A program made the translations under genes and the position numbers. From DASUPK01 sp963743575 (GTDB lineage Bacteria; Actinomycetota; Thermoleophilia; Solirubrobacterales; 70-9), in the NCBI GenBank assembly GCA_963743575.1, contig CAVUQC010000007.1, positions 992,001 through 1,056,000 of the forward strand: a stretch of 64,000 bases of DNA. Direction: 5' to 3'. Of this stretch, positions 25,857-35,774 are shown piece by piece. Every line of letters starts with the position of its first letter. The stretch's first letter is position 1. The notes beneath the pieces were generated by a model that worked only from the letters and a program-made list of their open reading frames with translations, did not search any database and was not told the origin of the DNA.

Positions 25857-25898
25857 CGCCTAAGCTTTGACCCCTCGAGGGCGGCCAAACCGCGCATC

Positions 25899-27256
25899 AT
25901 GGGAATACTCGACGACGCGATTCGCGAACACCTCGATCTGAAGCGCAAGCACGGCGCGCATGACGCCGACCTGCGCGAGATCGAGGACGAGGCGTTCGGT
26001 TCCACCGATCGCCCGGACCCGTTCGCCTCGAACGAGCTCTTCAACGAGGTCGCATCCTCCGGAGAGGCCGGGCCGCAGGCCTCCGGAGCGGCTACCGCCG
26101 AGCCCGGCGGCCTGGGCGAGATCGAAGCGCCTGGAGAGCTGAGCGACCTGGAAGCGCCGGGTGGAATGAGCGAGCCCGAGGCCGGAGGCGAGGAGCCCAC
26201 CCGCCTGGTCGAGCCCGGGGCGCCTCGCCCGCCGGAGCCGTCCTTCGAAGAGCCGCCGTCTGAGCCCTCATTCGAGGGGCCGCCGTTCGACGAGCCACCC
26301 TCTGAGGCGCTCAGCCCGCCCGAGGGGGTCGAGCAGATCCCGGGCCAGGTCGAGCTTCCGGGCCAGGATGAGATTCCGGGCCAGGAGACACTCGACGATC
26401 CGCTGGAGGGCTATCAGCGCTCCGCGGAGCCGGAAACAGCTTCGGAACCGCAGGTCGAGGAGCCCGAGGCGGCCCTGGAGCCGCCGGCTCCCTCGGAGTC
26501 GCTCGAGGATCTGATCGCCGAGGAGGAGCCGTTCCCTGAGGACGAAGGCGTTGAGTCCGCCGCGGGGCCCTCCGATCTGCCGTACGACCCGGGCGCGCCC
26601 CCGCCACCCGCAGCGGAGCAGGCCGCTCCCGAGGCGGAACTGGAGGAGGAGCCGGAGCTTTCGCCGGATCCGGAGCCCGAACCGGAGAGCTCGGTCCCCG
26701 AGCCCCCGCCGCCTCCGCCGCCCGGGGCCGAGCCGCCCGGCCGGGCCCGGGGGCGGGTCGACGTGCCCACCCAGGAGCATCCTGCGCCCGTTGACACCGG
26801 TGGCCTACCGCCCAAGCCGGAACTGGAACTGGAGGCGGAACCCGAGCCTGAGCACGAGCCGCTTGAGCCCGTTGACAAGGCGCCTCCCGCCGAGCCGTTC
26901 GCCGCGGAGCCCGCCGAGGACTCCGGGGCCCCGGCGCTCTACGACTTCGAGACCGACGAGGACCCGCTCGCGTCCGGTCCGGCTCCGGCCGACGACGACG
27001 ACTTCGAGGCCCTCGGCCCCGCGGAGGAGGAGGCGCCCTACCTCGAGGAGGAGGAGCCGTACGCGGAGGAACCCGTCTCAGGCACCGAGCCGCCTCCCGA
27101 GGAGCCGGGCACGGAGGTCAGGCCGGCGCTCGAGGACGAGGAGGTCTACGAGGGCGGCTCTCCGGACCCCGAGGAGACCTACGAGGAAGAAGAGGAAGAG
27201 GGCGAGGAGGGGCTCTGGTTCGAGAAGGGCCCGCCGAAGGACTTCGACTTCGACGA

Positions 27257-27260
<4 letters not shown>
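25899..27260 (+). CDS. Acidic, proline/glutamate-rich disordered protein
   Basis: A 453-residue protein of unknown function. Residues 1-45 look structured and charged (MGILDDAIREHLDLKRKH, DADLREIEDEAFG). Residues 46-435 are dominated by Pro, Glu, Ala, Gly and Ser with runs such as PPPPPP, PEPEPE and EEEEEE, and have no hydrophobic core. The end is the short motif LWFEKGPPKDFDFDD. I recall similar N-terminal and C-terminal motifs in other actinobacterial proteins of variable length, so conserved ends with an elastic linker seem likely. There is no signal peptide. Its stop overlaps the glutamate dehydrogenase stop by TTAG. Confidence 0.7.
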
Positions 27261-28558
<1,298 letters not shown>

Positions 28559-28636
28559 TCACGCTTCCTGGGGCGCTCTCGCGCCAGCGGTTCCAGTCTC
28601 TCACAGCAGCTTTCACGGGGTTGCGAGTGTCCGCCC

Positions 28637-28642
28637 TACAAT
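28637..28642 (+). promoter_or_regulatory. Possible -10 element TACAAT for tRNA-Ala(TGC)
   Basis: TACAAT ends 12 bases before the first base of the tRNA, the expected distance for a start point a few bases ahead of the tRNA. The -35 is not obvious. Confidence 0.45.
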
Positions 28643-28654
28643 CGGCCTCCCACG

Positions 28655-28727
28655 GGGGCCATAGCTCAGTTGGGAGAGCGTTCGGTTTGCATCCGAAAGG
28701 GCGCGGGTTCGAGTCCCGCTGGCTCCA
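28655..28727 (+). tRNA. tRNA-Ala (TGC)
   Basis: Full 73-base cloverleaf. The acceptor is GGGGCCA/TGGCTCC with discriminator A, the D arm GCTCAGTTGGGAGAGC, the anticodon stem TTCGG/CCGAA around TT-TGC-AT, and the T arm has GGTTCGAGTCC. No CCA is encoded. It is divergent from the glutamate dehydrogenase gene, and the endonuclease gene ends 7 bases beyond it on the other strand. Confidence 0.97.
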
Positions 28728-28734
28728 TTCCTGA

Positions 28735-29175
28735 TCAGCTGATGCGTAGTCGTGTGATCTCCGGTTCGCTGTAGTCCTCGGCGAATCGGATTCCTCGCCG
28801 CTGACAGTTCTTGGCCTCTAGGACCCGCAGGCGGAGGACGTTCTTTCCAGAGCCGAGATCGGCTGCTGGGATGTAGAAGCACCTTCTTGTAGTCGCGTCA
28901 TAGACGGCAAGCCAGTCGATGGTTGCTGCCGTGTATCGCTTCGTCTGACGGATCCGACCGTTTGTCAGTGAGTGCGAATAGCACTTGACGGCGATCACCT
29001 CGCCGTTTGACCGCGAGTGCTTGACCTGGACCCGCTCGAGCTTGTCGCCCCGACACAGGATCAGGTCGAAGTCGTGGTCCTCGCCGTAGGGGATCGCGAT
29101 CCGGTAGCCGCGCTCCAGCAGGTCGGTCGCGACCTTGAGCTCGGCCAGATCTCCCTTTGTCTTCAGCGGGGCCAT
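28735..29175 (-). CDS. Free-standing PD-(D/E)XK endonuclease (group I intron-associated type)
   Basis: A 146-residue protein matching the PD-(D/E)XK fold of the I-Ssp6803I-like family. The order is KTKGDLAELKVATDLLERGY (conserved Glu), IAIPYGEDHDFDLILCRG (metal Asp) and KLERVQVKHS (Q-x-K lysine strand). I-Ssp6803I homes into a tRNA intron; here no intron is visible. The gene ends 7 bases past the intact tRNA-Ala(TGC) on the opposite strand and has lower GC and rarer codons than its neighbours, which suggests acquisition. Solo members of this family are common and uncharacterised. The ATG at 29175 is chosen; a GTG six bases earlier is possible. Confidence 0.78.
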   Translation of the reverse strand: MAPLKTKGDLAELKVATDLLERGYRIAIPYGEDHDFDLILCRGDKLERVQVKHSRSNGEVIAVKCYSHSLTNGRIRQTKRYTAATIDWLAVYDATTRRCFYIPAADLGSGKNVLRLRVLEAKNCQRRGIRFAEDYSEPEITRLRIS

Positions 29176-29223
29176 CTCCACGTCTGGAAGGGACCTTGGA
29201 GATGAGTGCGTCTCACGGGTGAG

Positions 29224-29715
29224 TCAAAGGTGGCGAGAGTGCCCGCCCTCCGAGCTGTCCTCGATCACCTTCCGCTCGATCCTCTCGAGCTCCATGTCGA
29301 GCTCGCGGTCGGCCAGCATGCCGCGCAGGGCGCCCGAGATCGTCCTCGACCACATCCGCCGCGCGACTGCCACGTCCATGTGGCCGGCCGCGTCGTGCTC
29401 GTACTCCGCCCACTCGACGCACACCTTCCGGTCGCCCGAGGGCGCATCGTCCGGCAGTGGAGCTCCCTCGCCGTAGAGCACGATCCGTGCCGTCCAGCCG
29501 TCAGGACAGAGCTCCTGCATCCGCTGCCTGGCCAGTGCCTCCTTCATCGCCATGGCGTCGCGCCGTCGCCGATAGCGGGAGAGCAGCAGCACCGTCGCGG
29601 TCAGCAGCGCGCAGGCCAGGACGGTCGCCACGACGATCTCGACGGACACTCCGAGGCTCCCACCCTTCTCTTGTGGCGTGTTCTGCAGCGCGAGGATGTG
29701 AAGCCCCTCGATCAT
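29224..29715 (-). CDS. Single-pass membrane protein, unknown
   Basis: A 163-residue protein: short N-terminus (MIEGLHILALQNTPQEKGG), a membrane helix at about residues 25-46 (VEIVVATVLACALLTATVLLL), a basic cluster SRYRRRRD, then a soluble, probably cytoplasmic part with CPDGWTARIVLYGEGAPLPD, VEWAEYEHDAAGHMDVAVARRMWSRTISGAL and an acidic/basic tail. I recognise no family. The long in-frame extension toward 30039 is antisense to the neighbouring membrane gene and was not used. Confidence 0.55.
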   Translation of the reverse strand: MIEGLHILALQNTPQEKGGSLGVSVEIVVATVLACALLTATVLLLSRYRRRRDAMAMKEALARQRMQELCPDGWTARIVLYGEGAPLPDDAPSGDRKVCVEWAEYEHDAAGHMDVAVARRMWSRTISGALRGMLADRELDMELERIERKVIEDSSEGGHSRHL

Positions 29716-29768
29716 GACCCCAAATTCATATACCCCCAGAGGCGATTCGCAAAGGAAATCGGCCTTCC

Positions 29769-30644
29769 TTAAGAGAAGGCGCAGGTGCTGATCAGGAGGA
29801 GCAGCAGCGCGACGGGGCACCCGACCAGGGCGATCAGCGCCGCGATCCACCTCCTCAGGATCAGAGCTCCGATGCCGGCAGCCATCCCGGCGATCGCGGC
29901 GACCGCCGTCACGGCGTCGATCGGGTCGGTCCACCGCGGAGGTCCCCCGGTTCCGCTGCAGGCGGGCTGGGCCAGTACGAAGACGAGCGCGAGCGCGCAC
30001 GTGATCGCCGTCAGCACCAGAGCCGCATCGGCGAGCCATCGAGCCAGCTCCTCAATCCGCGACCGCTTGACCTGCCCCGCGGTCCCGACGTGAATCGCCA
30101 GCTTCCCCAGATGAAGCACGCGCTCGCGCAGATCGTCGGTCTGGCTCTGGACGGCCCAGCCCTCGGATCGCCCGACCAGCGTTCCGGCCGCAGCCGCCAC
30201 CAGCAACACCACCGGGACCATCAGCATCGGAGCGGTCGGAGGCTCAACGGGGTTTCCGTCGGTGGCCACCAGCACGACGATCACCGCAATCCCCGCCCAG
30301 ACTCCGATCACCCCGAGATTGGTGAAGATCCGCAGCCACTCGGTGCGTGGATTCGAACGCATGGACCAAGCGGTCGCCAGGCCCACGGTGGCCAGGATCG
30401 CGAACGCGTAGAGCCAGGCCCGGGAGTCGTACTCCCGCTGCAGCGGCTCCGCAGCCCGATCCTGGGCCACTTCCTCGCTGAGCTGCGCGTTGAAGCAGGC
30501 CGCCTGGTCCGCCTGGCAGTCGCGGGATGCGAAGTCCGGGACCCGCGAGGAGGTGTGCGCGAGGTCCGCCGTGGCCACCAACAGGATGAAGGCGCACACC
30601 GCCATCCACGCCAGGGTCGGCCGGCTCGGCGATGGCCACTCCAT
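29769..30644 (-). CDS. Polytopic membrane protein, unknown
   Basis: A 291-residue protein with about seven hydrophobic segments. An N-terminal helix (TLAWMAVCAFILLVATADL) is followed by an outer loop with two cysteines (RDCQADQAACF), helices around WLYAFAILATVGLATAW, LGVIGVWAGIAVIVVLVA and MLMVPVVLLVAAAAGTLVG, a cytoplasmic loop (QSQTDDLRERVLHLGKL), then three more. No known motif is apparent. The stop of the carboxypeptidase gene lies downstream in the other direction (start 30650), so the two minus-strand genes are five bases apart and probably co-transcribed. Confidence 0.6.
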   Translation of the reverse strand: MEWPSPSRPTLAWMAVCAFILLVATADLAHTSSRVPDFASRDCQADQAACFNAQLSEEVAQDRAAEPLQREYDSRAWLYAFAILATVGLATAWSMRSNPRTEWLRIFTNLGVIGVWAGIAVIVVLVATDGNPVEPPTAPMLMVPVVLLVAAAAGTLVGRSEGWAVQSQTDDLRERVLHLGKLAIHVGTAGQVKRSRIEELARWLADAALVLTAITCALALVFVLAQPACSGTGGPPRWTDPIDAVTAVAAIAGMAAGIGALILRRWIAALIALVGCPVALLLLLISTCAFS

Positions 30645-30649
30645 CCCGC

Positions 30650-31696
30650 CTACCCGTCCGGCGGCAGCTTGGGACTGGGCGGCTTCGGCGCCGGCGCCAC
30701 CACGCCCTCCTGCTCGAACCCCGCCCGCAGGAGGGCGGGCACCTGAGTGATCGGATTGGGCGAGTGGATCAGCACGACGCCGAGCTGGTGCCCGCCCACC
30801 CGCGCGGTCGTCACGTAGCAGCGCCCCGCCGGGTCGGTGAACCCCGTCTTCAGGCCGGTCACCTGTGCCTGCGGCAGCCCGTCGAGGCCGTGCTGGAGGA
30901 AGTAATGGTTGTTGTAGAGGTAGAGGTGCTTGCCCTTGATCGGGAAGAGCGGCCTCGCGGAGCGCGTCTCGGCGATCTGGGCGATGCGCGGGTTCGCCAG
31001 GTCCGCCCGCGCCAGCTCCGCGAGGTCGTCCGGGCACGAGTAGTTGTCGCGGTCCCGCAGCCCGTTCGGCGTCGAGTAGTGCGTGCAGTCGAGGCCCATC
31101 GACTTCGCCTGGCGGTTCATCTGCTTGACGAACCGCGTCACGCTCCCGCCGTCATGTTCGGCGAGGGCGACGGCCGCATCGTTCGCCGAGATCATGATCA
31201 GCGCCTGCAGGAGGGGCTCCAGCGGCACCTTCTTCCCCCGCGGCAGCTCCCCGGTGGCCGAGCCCGGTGTCTGCGCCGCCTTCCGGCTCACCAGCACATG
31301 CTCCCCCGGCCGGTTCGTCCTTGCCACGATCAACGCGGTCATCATCTTCGTGAGGCTCGCGATCGGGTGCTGGAGCCGCGGGTTGCGCTGCCAGAGCACG
31401 GCGCCCGTTCTCACGTCGAAGAGAATTCCGGCGGCCGGCGGATGCTTGAAGCGGTAGTGGACGGGAAGCGGTCCGGTGACCGGGAGCAGGCCGAAGCGGG
31501 AGATCGCGATCGTCCTGTCGACCTCGGGAATGTCCGGCGCGGTCACGGCCGGTGCGGCCACGGGGTGGTGAACGTGGTTCACCCGCGAGCCCGAATCGTC
31601 CTCTCCCGCCCTCTCCGGCCAGACCGCCACGGCTACGGCGACGATCGCGCCGGCGGCGAGCAACAGCCCGGCAATCGCCAGGACCCGCCTAGTCAT
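30650..31696 (-). CDS. D-alanyl-D-alanine carboxypeptidase (DacA/DacF type, S11)
   Basis: Penicillin-binding protein that trims the terminal D-Ala of peptidoglycan stem peptides, 348 residues. An N-terminal membrane anchor or signal (residues 5-26) is followed by the three active-site motifs: SLTK (about residue 114, inside HPIASLTKMMTAL), SAND (S-x-N, in IMISANDAAVALAEHDGG) and KTG (GLKTGFTDPAGRCYV). It ends in a short proline/lysine tail and lacks the long C-terminal amphipathic domain, so it is probably held by its N-terminal helix. It overlaps the small gene at 31689 by eight bases. Confidence 0.93.
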   Translation of the reverse strand: MTRRVLAIAGLLLAAGAIVAVAVAVWPERAGEDDSGSRVNHVHHPVAAPAVTAPDIPEVDRTIAISRFGLLPVTGPLPVHYRFKHPPAAGILFDVRTGAVLWQRNPRLQHPIASLTKMMTALIVARTNRPGEHVLVSRKAAQTPGSATGELPRGKKVPLEPLLQALIMISANDAAVALAEHDGGSVTRFVKQMNRQAKSMGLDCTHYSTPNGLRDRDNYSCPDDLAELARADLANPRIAQIAETRSARPLFPIKGKHLYLYNNHYFLQHGLDGLPQAQVTGLKTGFTDPAGRCYVTTARVGGHQLGVVLIHSPNPITQVPALLRAGFEQEGVVAPAPKPPSPKLPPDG

Positions 31697-31904
31697 CGGG
31701 CGGGTTCCGGAGGGCGCCGATCAGCCCGGCGGCGATCATCCCGACGATCAGCAGGGAAACGGCGTAGAGCCCGATCGCGCCGATGTCGCCGTAGGTGCGA
31801 AGGCGCAGCCCGGTGTCGACGATCACGTAGATGGTCACCGCCGCAAAGAATCCGCAGAAGACCAGGCCGACCAGGAGCAGAGCATTCCGGAGGTCGGGGT
31901 CCAA
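31689..31904 (-). CDS. Small two-helix membrane protein
   Basis: A 71-residue protein starting at TTG, with two hydrophobic segments (NALLLVGLVFCGFFAAVTIYVIV and AIGLYAVSLLIVGMIAAGLIGAL) and short polar ends. It overlaps the downstream carboxypeptidase gene by eight bases and follows the rhomboid gene by six bases, so the three form a tight minus-strand operon. The function is unknown. Confidence 0.65.
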   Translation of the reverse strand: MDPDLRNALLLVGLVFCGFFAAVTIYVIVDTGLRLRTYGDIGAIGLYAVSLLIVGMIAAGLIGALRNPPDD

Positions 31905-31910
31905 TTTGGC

Positions 31911-32783
31911 TCAGTGTGTCGGTAGGTGAGGTTCGGGCCGGCGTCTTCGCATCACCGAGAGCATCGCTCCCGCCACGGCCAGGCCGAAGAGAAAGCCGCC
32001 CACGTGCGCGAAGTAGGCGACCCCCTGATCGCCTCCCGAGCCGACCGCGACCTGCCCGAGTGCCGGGACGAATTGGAGAATGAACCAGATCGCCAAGAGG
32101 ATCAACGCCGGGATCTCCACCAGCGTGACGAAGAAAATGATGAAGATCAGGGTGAGCACCTTCGCACGCGGGAACGTCAGGGCGTACGCGCCCAGCACCC
32201 CCGCGATCGCTCCGCTGGCCCCGATCGTCGGCGCCGTGGACGAGGGATCGAGCAACGCCTGGGTGTAGACCGCGATCAGCCCGGCCAGGACGTAGAAGAG
32301 CAGGAACCCGACGCGGCCCATCCGTTCCTCGATGTTGTTCCCGAAGACCCAGAGAAACAGCATGTTGCCGATGATGTGCAGCCAGCCGCCGTGCATGAAC
32401 ATCGACGTGAACAGCGTCTCCCACCACGGCTTCTGGTCGATCTGGAACGGCCCCAGCTCCGCACCCGGGTTGGCCCGGCTGCGAGCGACCGCCTCGTCGT
32501 AGTCCTTGGTCCCCGGGCAGACGACCCCGGCCTGGAACTGGCCGGGGGCGAACTCGCCCACCGCGCCGATGTCGCAGTCGCCCGTGCTCGGATGGGTGAT
32601 CCGGTACGGAATCGCCCCGTACTCGAGCGAGCTCTGGTCGATGTGCCCGAACCCCGCCTCGCTGAGCCGCTGGCTCTCCGGGAAGTTGAGCTGCCAGATG
32701 AAGACCAGGGCGCAGGCCACGATCAGGCCGACCGTCACGATCGGGAACCGCGAGGTCGGGATGTTGTCCTTCAGCGGCAGCAC
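31911..32783 (-). CDS. Rhomboid-family intramembrane serine protease
   Basis: Intramembrane protease of 290 residues with about six or seven helices. The catalytic serine is in TIGASGAIAGVLGAYAL and the histidine in VAYFAHVGGFLFGLAVAG, the standard GxSG and H-x-G pair. HGGWLHIIGNMLFLWVFGNNIEERMG is the conserved region of helix 2. An extracytoplasmic loop of about 90 residues separates helices 1 and 2 and contains two Cys. The start codon is GTG. It lies upstream of the small membrane protein and carboxypeptidase in the same direction. Confidence 0.93.
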   Translation of the reverse strand: MLPLKDNIPTSRFPIVTVGLIVACALVFIWQLNFPESQRLSEAGFGHIDQSSLEYGAIPYRITHPSTGDCDIGAVGEFAPGQFQAGVVCPGTKDYDEAVARSRANPGAELGPFQIDQKPWWETLFTSMFMHGGWLHIIGNMLFLWVFGNNIEERMGRVGFLLFYVLAGLIAVYTQALLDPSSTAPTIGASGAIAGVLGAYALTFPRAKVLTLIFIIFFVTLVEIPALILLAIWFILQFVPALGQVAVGSGGDQGVAYFAHVGGFLFGLAVAGAMLSVMRRRRPEPHLPTH

Positions 32784-32818
32784 CTGGCGCCGCAGAGCCT
32801 ACGTGCCGGGACGAACGG

Positions 32819-34018
32819 CTAGCCGCGCTTGGTGGGCGGCGGAATCTCGTTCCTGACGGCCGGCAGCTTCGCCGACTTCGGCGGCGGGAGCACACGGCGT
32901 CCCGACGCCTTCGCGGGCACGGCGCCGCCCCGGCTCACCCAGCGGACCGGGAGCGCCTTGTTCAGCACCAGCTGGCCCCAGGTCGGCACGTCGAGACTGC
33001 CGGTCTGCGCCAGCCCATGGTCGCGCTGGAAGGCGAGGACCGCGGTCTGGGTCGAGCCCTGGAAGTAGCCGCTCACCGGCACGCTGTAGCCGCCTCCCGC
33101 GAGCAGCTGCTGGGCCCAAGCCACGAAGTCGCCCTTGGAGCCCTGATGGAGGAACGGATAGCTCGGATAGGGGCCGCTGGACGCGGGCGAGATCGGCTGG
33201 CCCACGGCCTTCCACTGCCGCTTCCCGGCCTCCTGCCAATCCCACCAGCTGACGCCGTCGAACCCATGCGACAGCGCCAGCGCCCGGAACCGCTTGATCT
33301 GCCCCGCCTTCGGGCGGCTGTAGACCTGACCGAGCGGGTCGATCTGGCGACCGTAGATCCTGTTCCAGACCCAGGTGTGGATGTAACCGGAGTCAACCGT
33401 CGTCCCGATGTCCTTCCAGTAGAGCTGGGGCACGTTGTATTGGGCCCCACCCGGGCCGAGGAACACCGAGTACGGAAGCGCCGGGTGGTAGTCGACATAC
33501 GGGAAGCTCGCGAGTCCGAGCGGGTAGTCCGGCCCGACCTGCGAACGCAGGCTCGACATGAATGTCGAGGCCTGCGGGTACTTCCCCTCGTACTGGCCCT
33601 CGACGTCGAGGACCAGGCAGTCGGCGCCCTTGGCTACGGCGGCGGCACCGACCTTCGCCTCCTTGCCCGGCTTGTCGCCGTAGATGAACTGCCAGGCGCA
33701 GACGTCCAGGCCTCGGGCATGCAGCCCGTTCACCACACTCGACGAGAACTGGCTCCAGTAGTGCGTCCCGTCGCCGGACTTGATCAGGACCGTGTCGATG
33801 TCGTGTGCGTGCGCCTTCTTGGCGATCTGGCCCAGCTTGCCGTGCGAGGAGCGGCTCAGGTACCAGATCCACATGCCGTTTCCGGACAGCGGGCTCTGCC
33901 TGACGCTGCCCTCGCTCGTCTGGGACGAGGCGCCACCGGCGAACGGCCCGGACGCGAGTGCGAGCAGGGCGGCGCAGGCGATCAAGGCAAGCGTCGTTGT
34001 GCGTAGGCGGGCACGCAT
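32819..34018 (-). CDS. Secreted protein with glycosidase-like barrel and C-terminal peptidoglycan-binding domain
   Basis: A 399-residue secreted protein. MRARLRTTTLALIACAALLALASGPFAGG is a signal peptide. The central region (MWIWYLSRSSHGKLGQIAKKAHAHDIDTVLIKSGDG, CLVLDVEGQYEGKY, LGLASFPYVDYHP, VPQLYWKD, DGVSWWDWQEA) resembles a glycoside-hydrolase-like TIM barrel with paired acids on strands. The C-terminal part (FLHQGSKGDFVAWAQQLL...VSGYFQGSTQTAVLAFQRDHGLAQTGSLDVPTWGQLV) is a standard peptidoglycan-binding module. A wall-degrading or remodelling role fits. The catalytic residues are not confirmed. Confidence 0.78.
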   Translation of the reverse strand: MRARLRTTTLALIACAALLALASGPFAGGASSQTSEGSVRQSPLSGNGMWIWYLSRSSHGKLGQIAKKAHAHDIDTVLIKSGDGTHYWSQFSSSVVNGLHARGLDVCAWQFIYGDKPGKEAKVGAAAVAKGADCLVLDVEGQYEGKYPQASTFMSSLRSQVGPDYPLGLASFPYVDYHPALPYSVFLGPGGAQYNVPQLYWKDIGTTVDSGYIHTWVWNRIYGRQIDPLGQVYSRPKAGQIKRFRALALSHGFDGVSWWDWQEAGKRQWKAVGQPISPASSGPYPSYPFLHQGSKGDFVAWAQQLLAGGGYSVPVSGYFQGSTQTAVLAFQRDHGLAQTGSLDVPTWGQLVLNKALPVRWVSRGGAVPAKASGRRVLPPPKSAKLPAVRNEIPPPTKRG

Positions 34019-34080
34019 GGAGTTCGAGGCTACGCAGGCAAAAACACGACTCCGCAAGGAACGATGCGTCGGCTGTTTTG

Positions 34081-35037
34081 TTAAGCCGTGGCCGTAGCGG
34101 GCAGCTGCTCGTCCGCGTGGTACGACGAGCGGACCAGGGGGCCCGAGGCGACCGACTCGAAGCCCAGGTCGTACGCAGCCTTCTCGAGGGCCGCGAACTC
34201 ATCCGGGTGCCAGTAGCGGTCAACGGGCAGATGCTTCTCGGTTGGGCGCAGGTACTGCCCGACGGTCAGAACCTGAACGCCGTGGTCGCGCAGGATCGAG
34301 AAGGTCTCAACCATCTCGTCGAACTCCTCCCCCAGCCCGACCATCAGGCCCGACTTGGTGACCACATCGCCGCCGCCAATCTCCTTCGCCATGCGCAGGA
34401 CGCGCGCGGAGCGCAGGAAGTCGGAGCCGCGACGCGCCATCGGATAGAGCCGCGGCACGGTCTCGACGTTGTGGTTGAAGACATCTGGCCGCTCGGCGAC
34501 CACCTTGGCCAGCGGCATCTCCTGGCCCCGGAAGTCGGGAGTCAGCACCTCGACCCTGCAGTCCGGAGCCATCCGGCGGATCGAGCGGATCACCCCGACG
34601 AAGGCGCCGGCCCCGTAGTCGGGAAGGTCGTCGCGGTCGACAGAGGTGATCACCGCATGGCGCAGCCCCATCCGCTTCACCTGGTTAGCGACGCGGAGCG
34701 GCTCGAGGGGGTCGTTCCAGGTCGGCTTGCCCGTCTGCACGTTGCAGAATCCGCAGCGCCGGGTGCAGACGTCGCCGAGGATCATGAAGGTGGCCGTGCC
34801 TCGCTCCCAGCATTCGCCGACGTTCGGGCAGTTCGCCTCCTCGCAGACCGTGTGGAGGTTGTCCCGCTCGATCGACTTCTTCAGCCGCCTGTAGGTGGGC
34901 CCGCCCGGCGCCGGAACCTTGAGCCAGGGCGGCTTGCGCGAGCGGAAGGGAACCTTGCCCTCGTCGTCCGGGGCACCACCGCCCGGATTCGCCCGGGAGC
35001 GGGTCACGTGCACACGGTCAGCGATGGATTCGGCCAT
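34081..35037 (-). CDS. lipA: Lipoyl synthase
   Basis: Radical SAM enzyme inserting two sulfurs into octanoyl-E2, 318 residues. The auxiliary cluster motif is CEEANCPNVGEC (C-x4-C-x5-C), the radical SAM cluster motif is CTRRCGFCNV (CxxxCxxC), and the C-terminal RSSYHADE contains the auxiliary-cluster serine. Other signatures include MILGDVCTRRCGFC, ITSVDRDDLPDYGA and MVGLGE. ATG 35037 (MAESIADRV) is the first start that leaves the usual family length. It lies five bases downstream of lipB on the same strand, with pdh genes nearby. Confidence 0.97.
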   Translation of the reverse strand: MAESIADRVHVTRSRANPGGGAPDDEGKVPFRSRKPPWLKVPAPGGPTYRRLKKSIERDNLHTVCEEANCPNVGECWERGTATFMILGDVCTRRCGFCNVQTGKPTWNDPLEPLRVANQVKRMGLRHAVITSVDRDDLPDYGAGAFVGVIRSIRRMAPDCRVEVLTPDFRGQEMPLAKVVAERPDVFNHNVETVPRLYPMARRGSDFLRSARVLRMAKEIGGGDVVTKSGLMVGLGEEFDEMVETFSILRDHGVQVLTVGQYLRPTEKHLPVDRYWHPDEFAALEKAAYDLGFESVASGPLVRSSYHADEQLPATATA

Positions 35038-35041
35038 CGTC

Positions 35042-35755
35042 CTACCGTACCGGGGCCGGATCGCCGAGCAGCTCGGCCAGCGCCTCCGGCTCCGTCGCGA
35101 CGGGCTCGCGGTCGTAGATCTCACCGAGCCGCTCCGAGACGACGTCCATGTAGCCGTCCATGTCCACCTCGGCCCCGAGCTCCCTGCACACCGAGGTCAT
35201 CCGCACACCCTCCAGCCCACAGGGCACGACCCATTCGAAGGGCTGCAGGTCGTTGTTGACGTTGATGGCGAACCCGTGGGTGGTCACGCCGCGGCTGACG
35301 TGCACGCCGATCGAGCCGATCTTGCGCCCCTCGGGGGGCTTTCCCCCGACCCAGACGCCGGTCAGATCGTCGATGACCTCAGCGTCTATCCCAAAGGTCG
35401 CAAGCGAGCCGGTCATGAGTTCCTCGAGGCGCCTCACGTAGGTGTGGACGTTGTCGCCATAGGGCTTCAGGGAGATGATCGGATAGCCGATCAGCTGCCC
35501 CGGGCCGTGGTAGGTGACCGCCCCGCCGCGATCCGTCTCGCAGACCTCGATCCCCTGCATCCGGTACCAGTCCTCGCCCATCCCGAGCTCGGCCGGCTGG
35601 GTCCGGCGGCCCTTCGTGTAGACGGGGTTGTGCTCGAGCAGCAGCAGGACGTCGGGCAGCTCATCGGCCTGGCGGGCAGCCTCGATCCGCTTCTGCAGGC
35701 GCCGCGCCTCCTCGTAGGGGGTCAGGCCGCAGCGCACGGTCAGCACTTCATCCAC
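35042..35755 (-). CDS. lipB: Octanoyl-ACP:protein octanoyltransferase
   Basis: Transfers octanoate from ACP to the lipoyl domain of E2, 237 residues. The family order is RCGLTPYEEARRLQKRIEAARQ, LLLEHNPVYTKGRR, DRGGAVTYHGPGQLIGYPII, GVWVGGKPPEGRKIGSIGVHVSRGVTTHGFAINV (catalytic lysine in GRKIGSIG) and EWVVPCGLEGVRMTSV (catalytic cysteine). The GTG at 35755 is the likely start; an in-frame extension to 35860 overlaps the next gene. With lipA it completes de novo lipoylation of the dehydrogenase encoded just upstream. Confidence 0.95.
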   Translation of the reverse strand: MDEVLTVRCGLTPYEEARRLQKRIEAARQADELPDVLLLLEHNPVYTKGRRTQPAELGMGEDWYRMQGIEVCETDRGGAVTYHGPGQLIGYPIISLKPYGDNVHTYVRRLEELMTGSLATFGIDAEVIDDLTGVWVGGKPPEGRKIGSIGVHVSRGVTTHGFAINVNNDLQPFEWVVPCGLEGVRMTSVCRELGAEVDMDGYMDVVSERLGEIYDREPVATEPEALAELLGDPAPVR

Positions 35756-35774
35756 AGCCCAATTGTCACACGGC

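Noticed and set aside
28655..29175. A genomic island integrated at tRNA-Ala
   Set aside because: No integrase and no second copy of the tRNA 3' end were found; only the single endonuclease gene suggests transfer.
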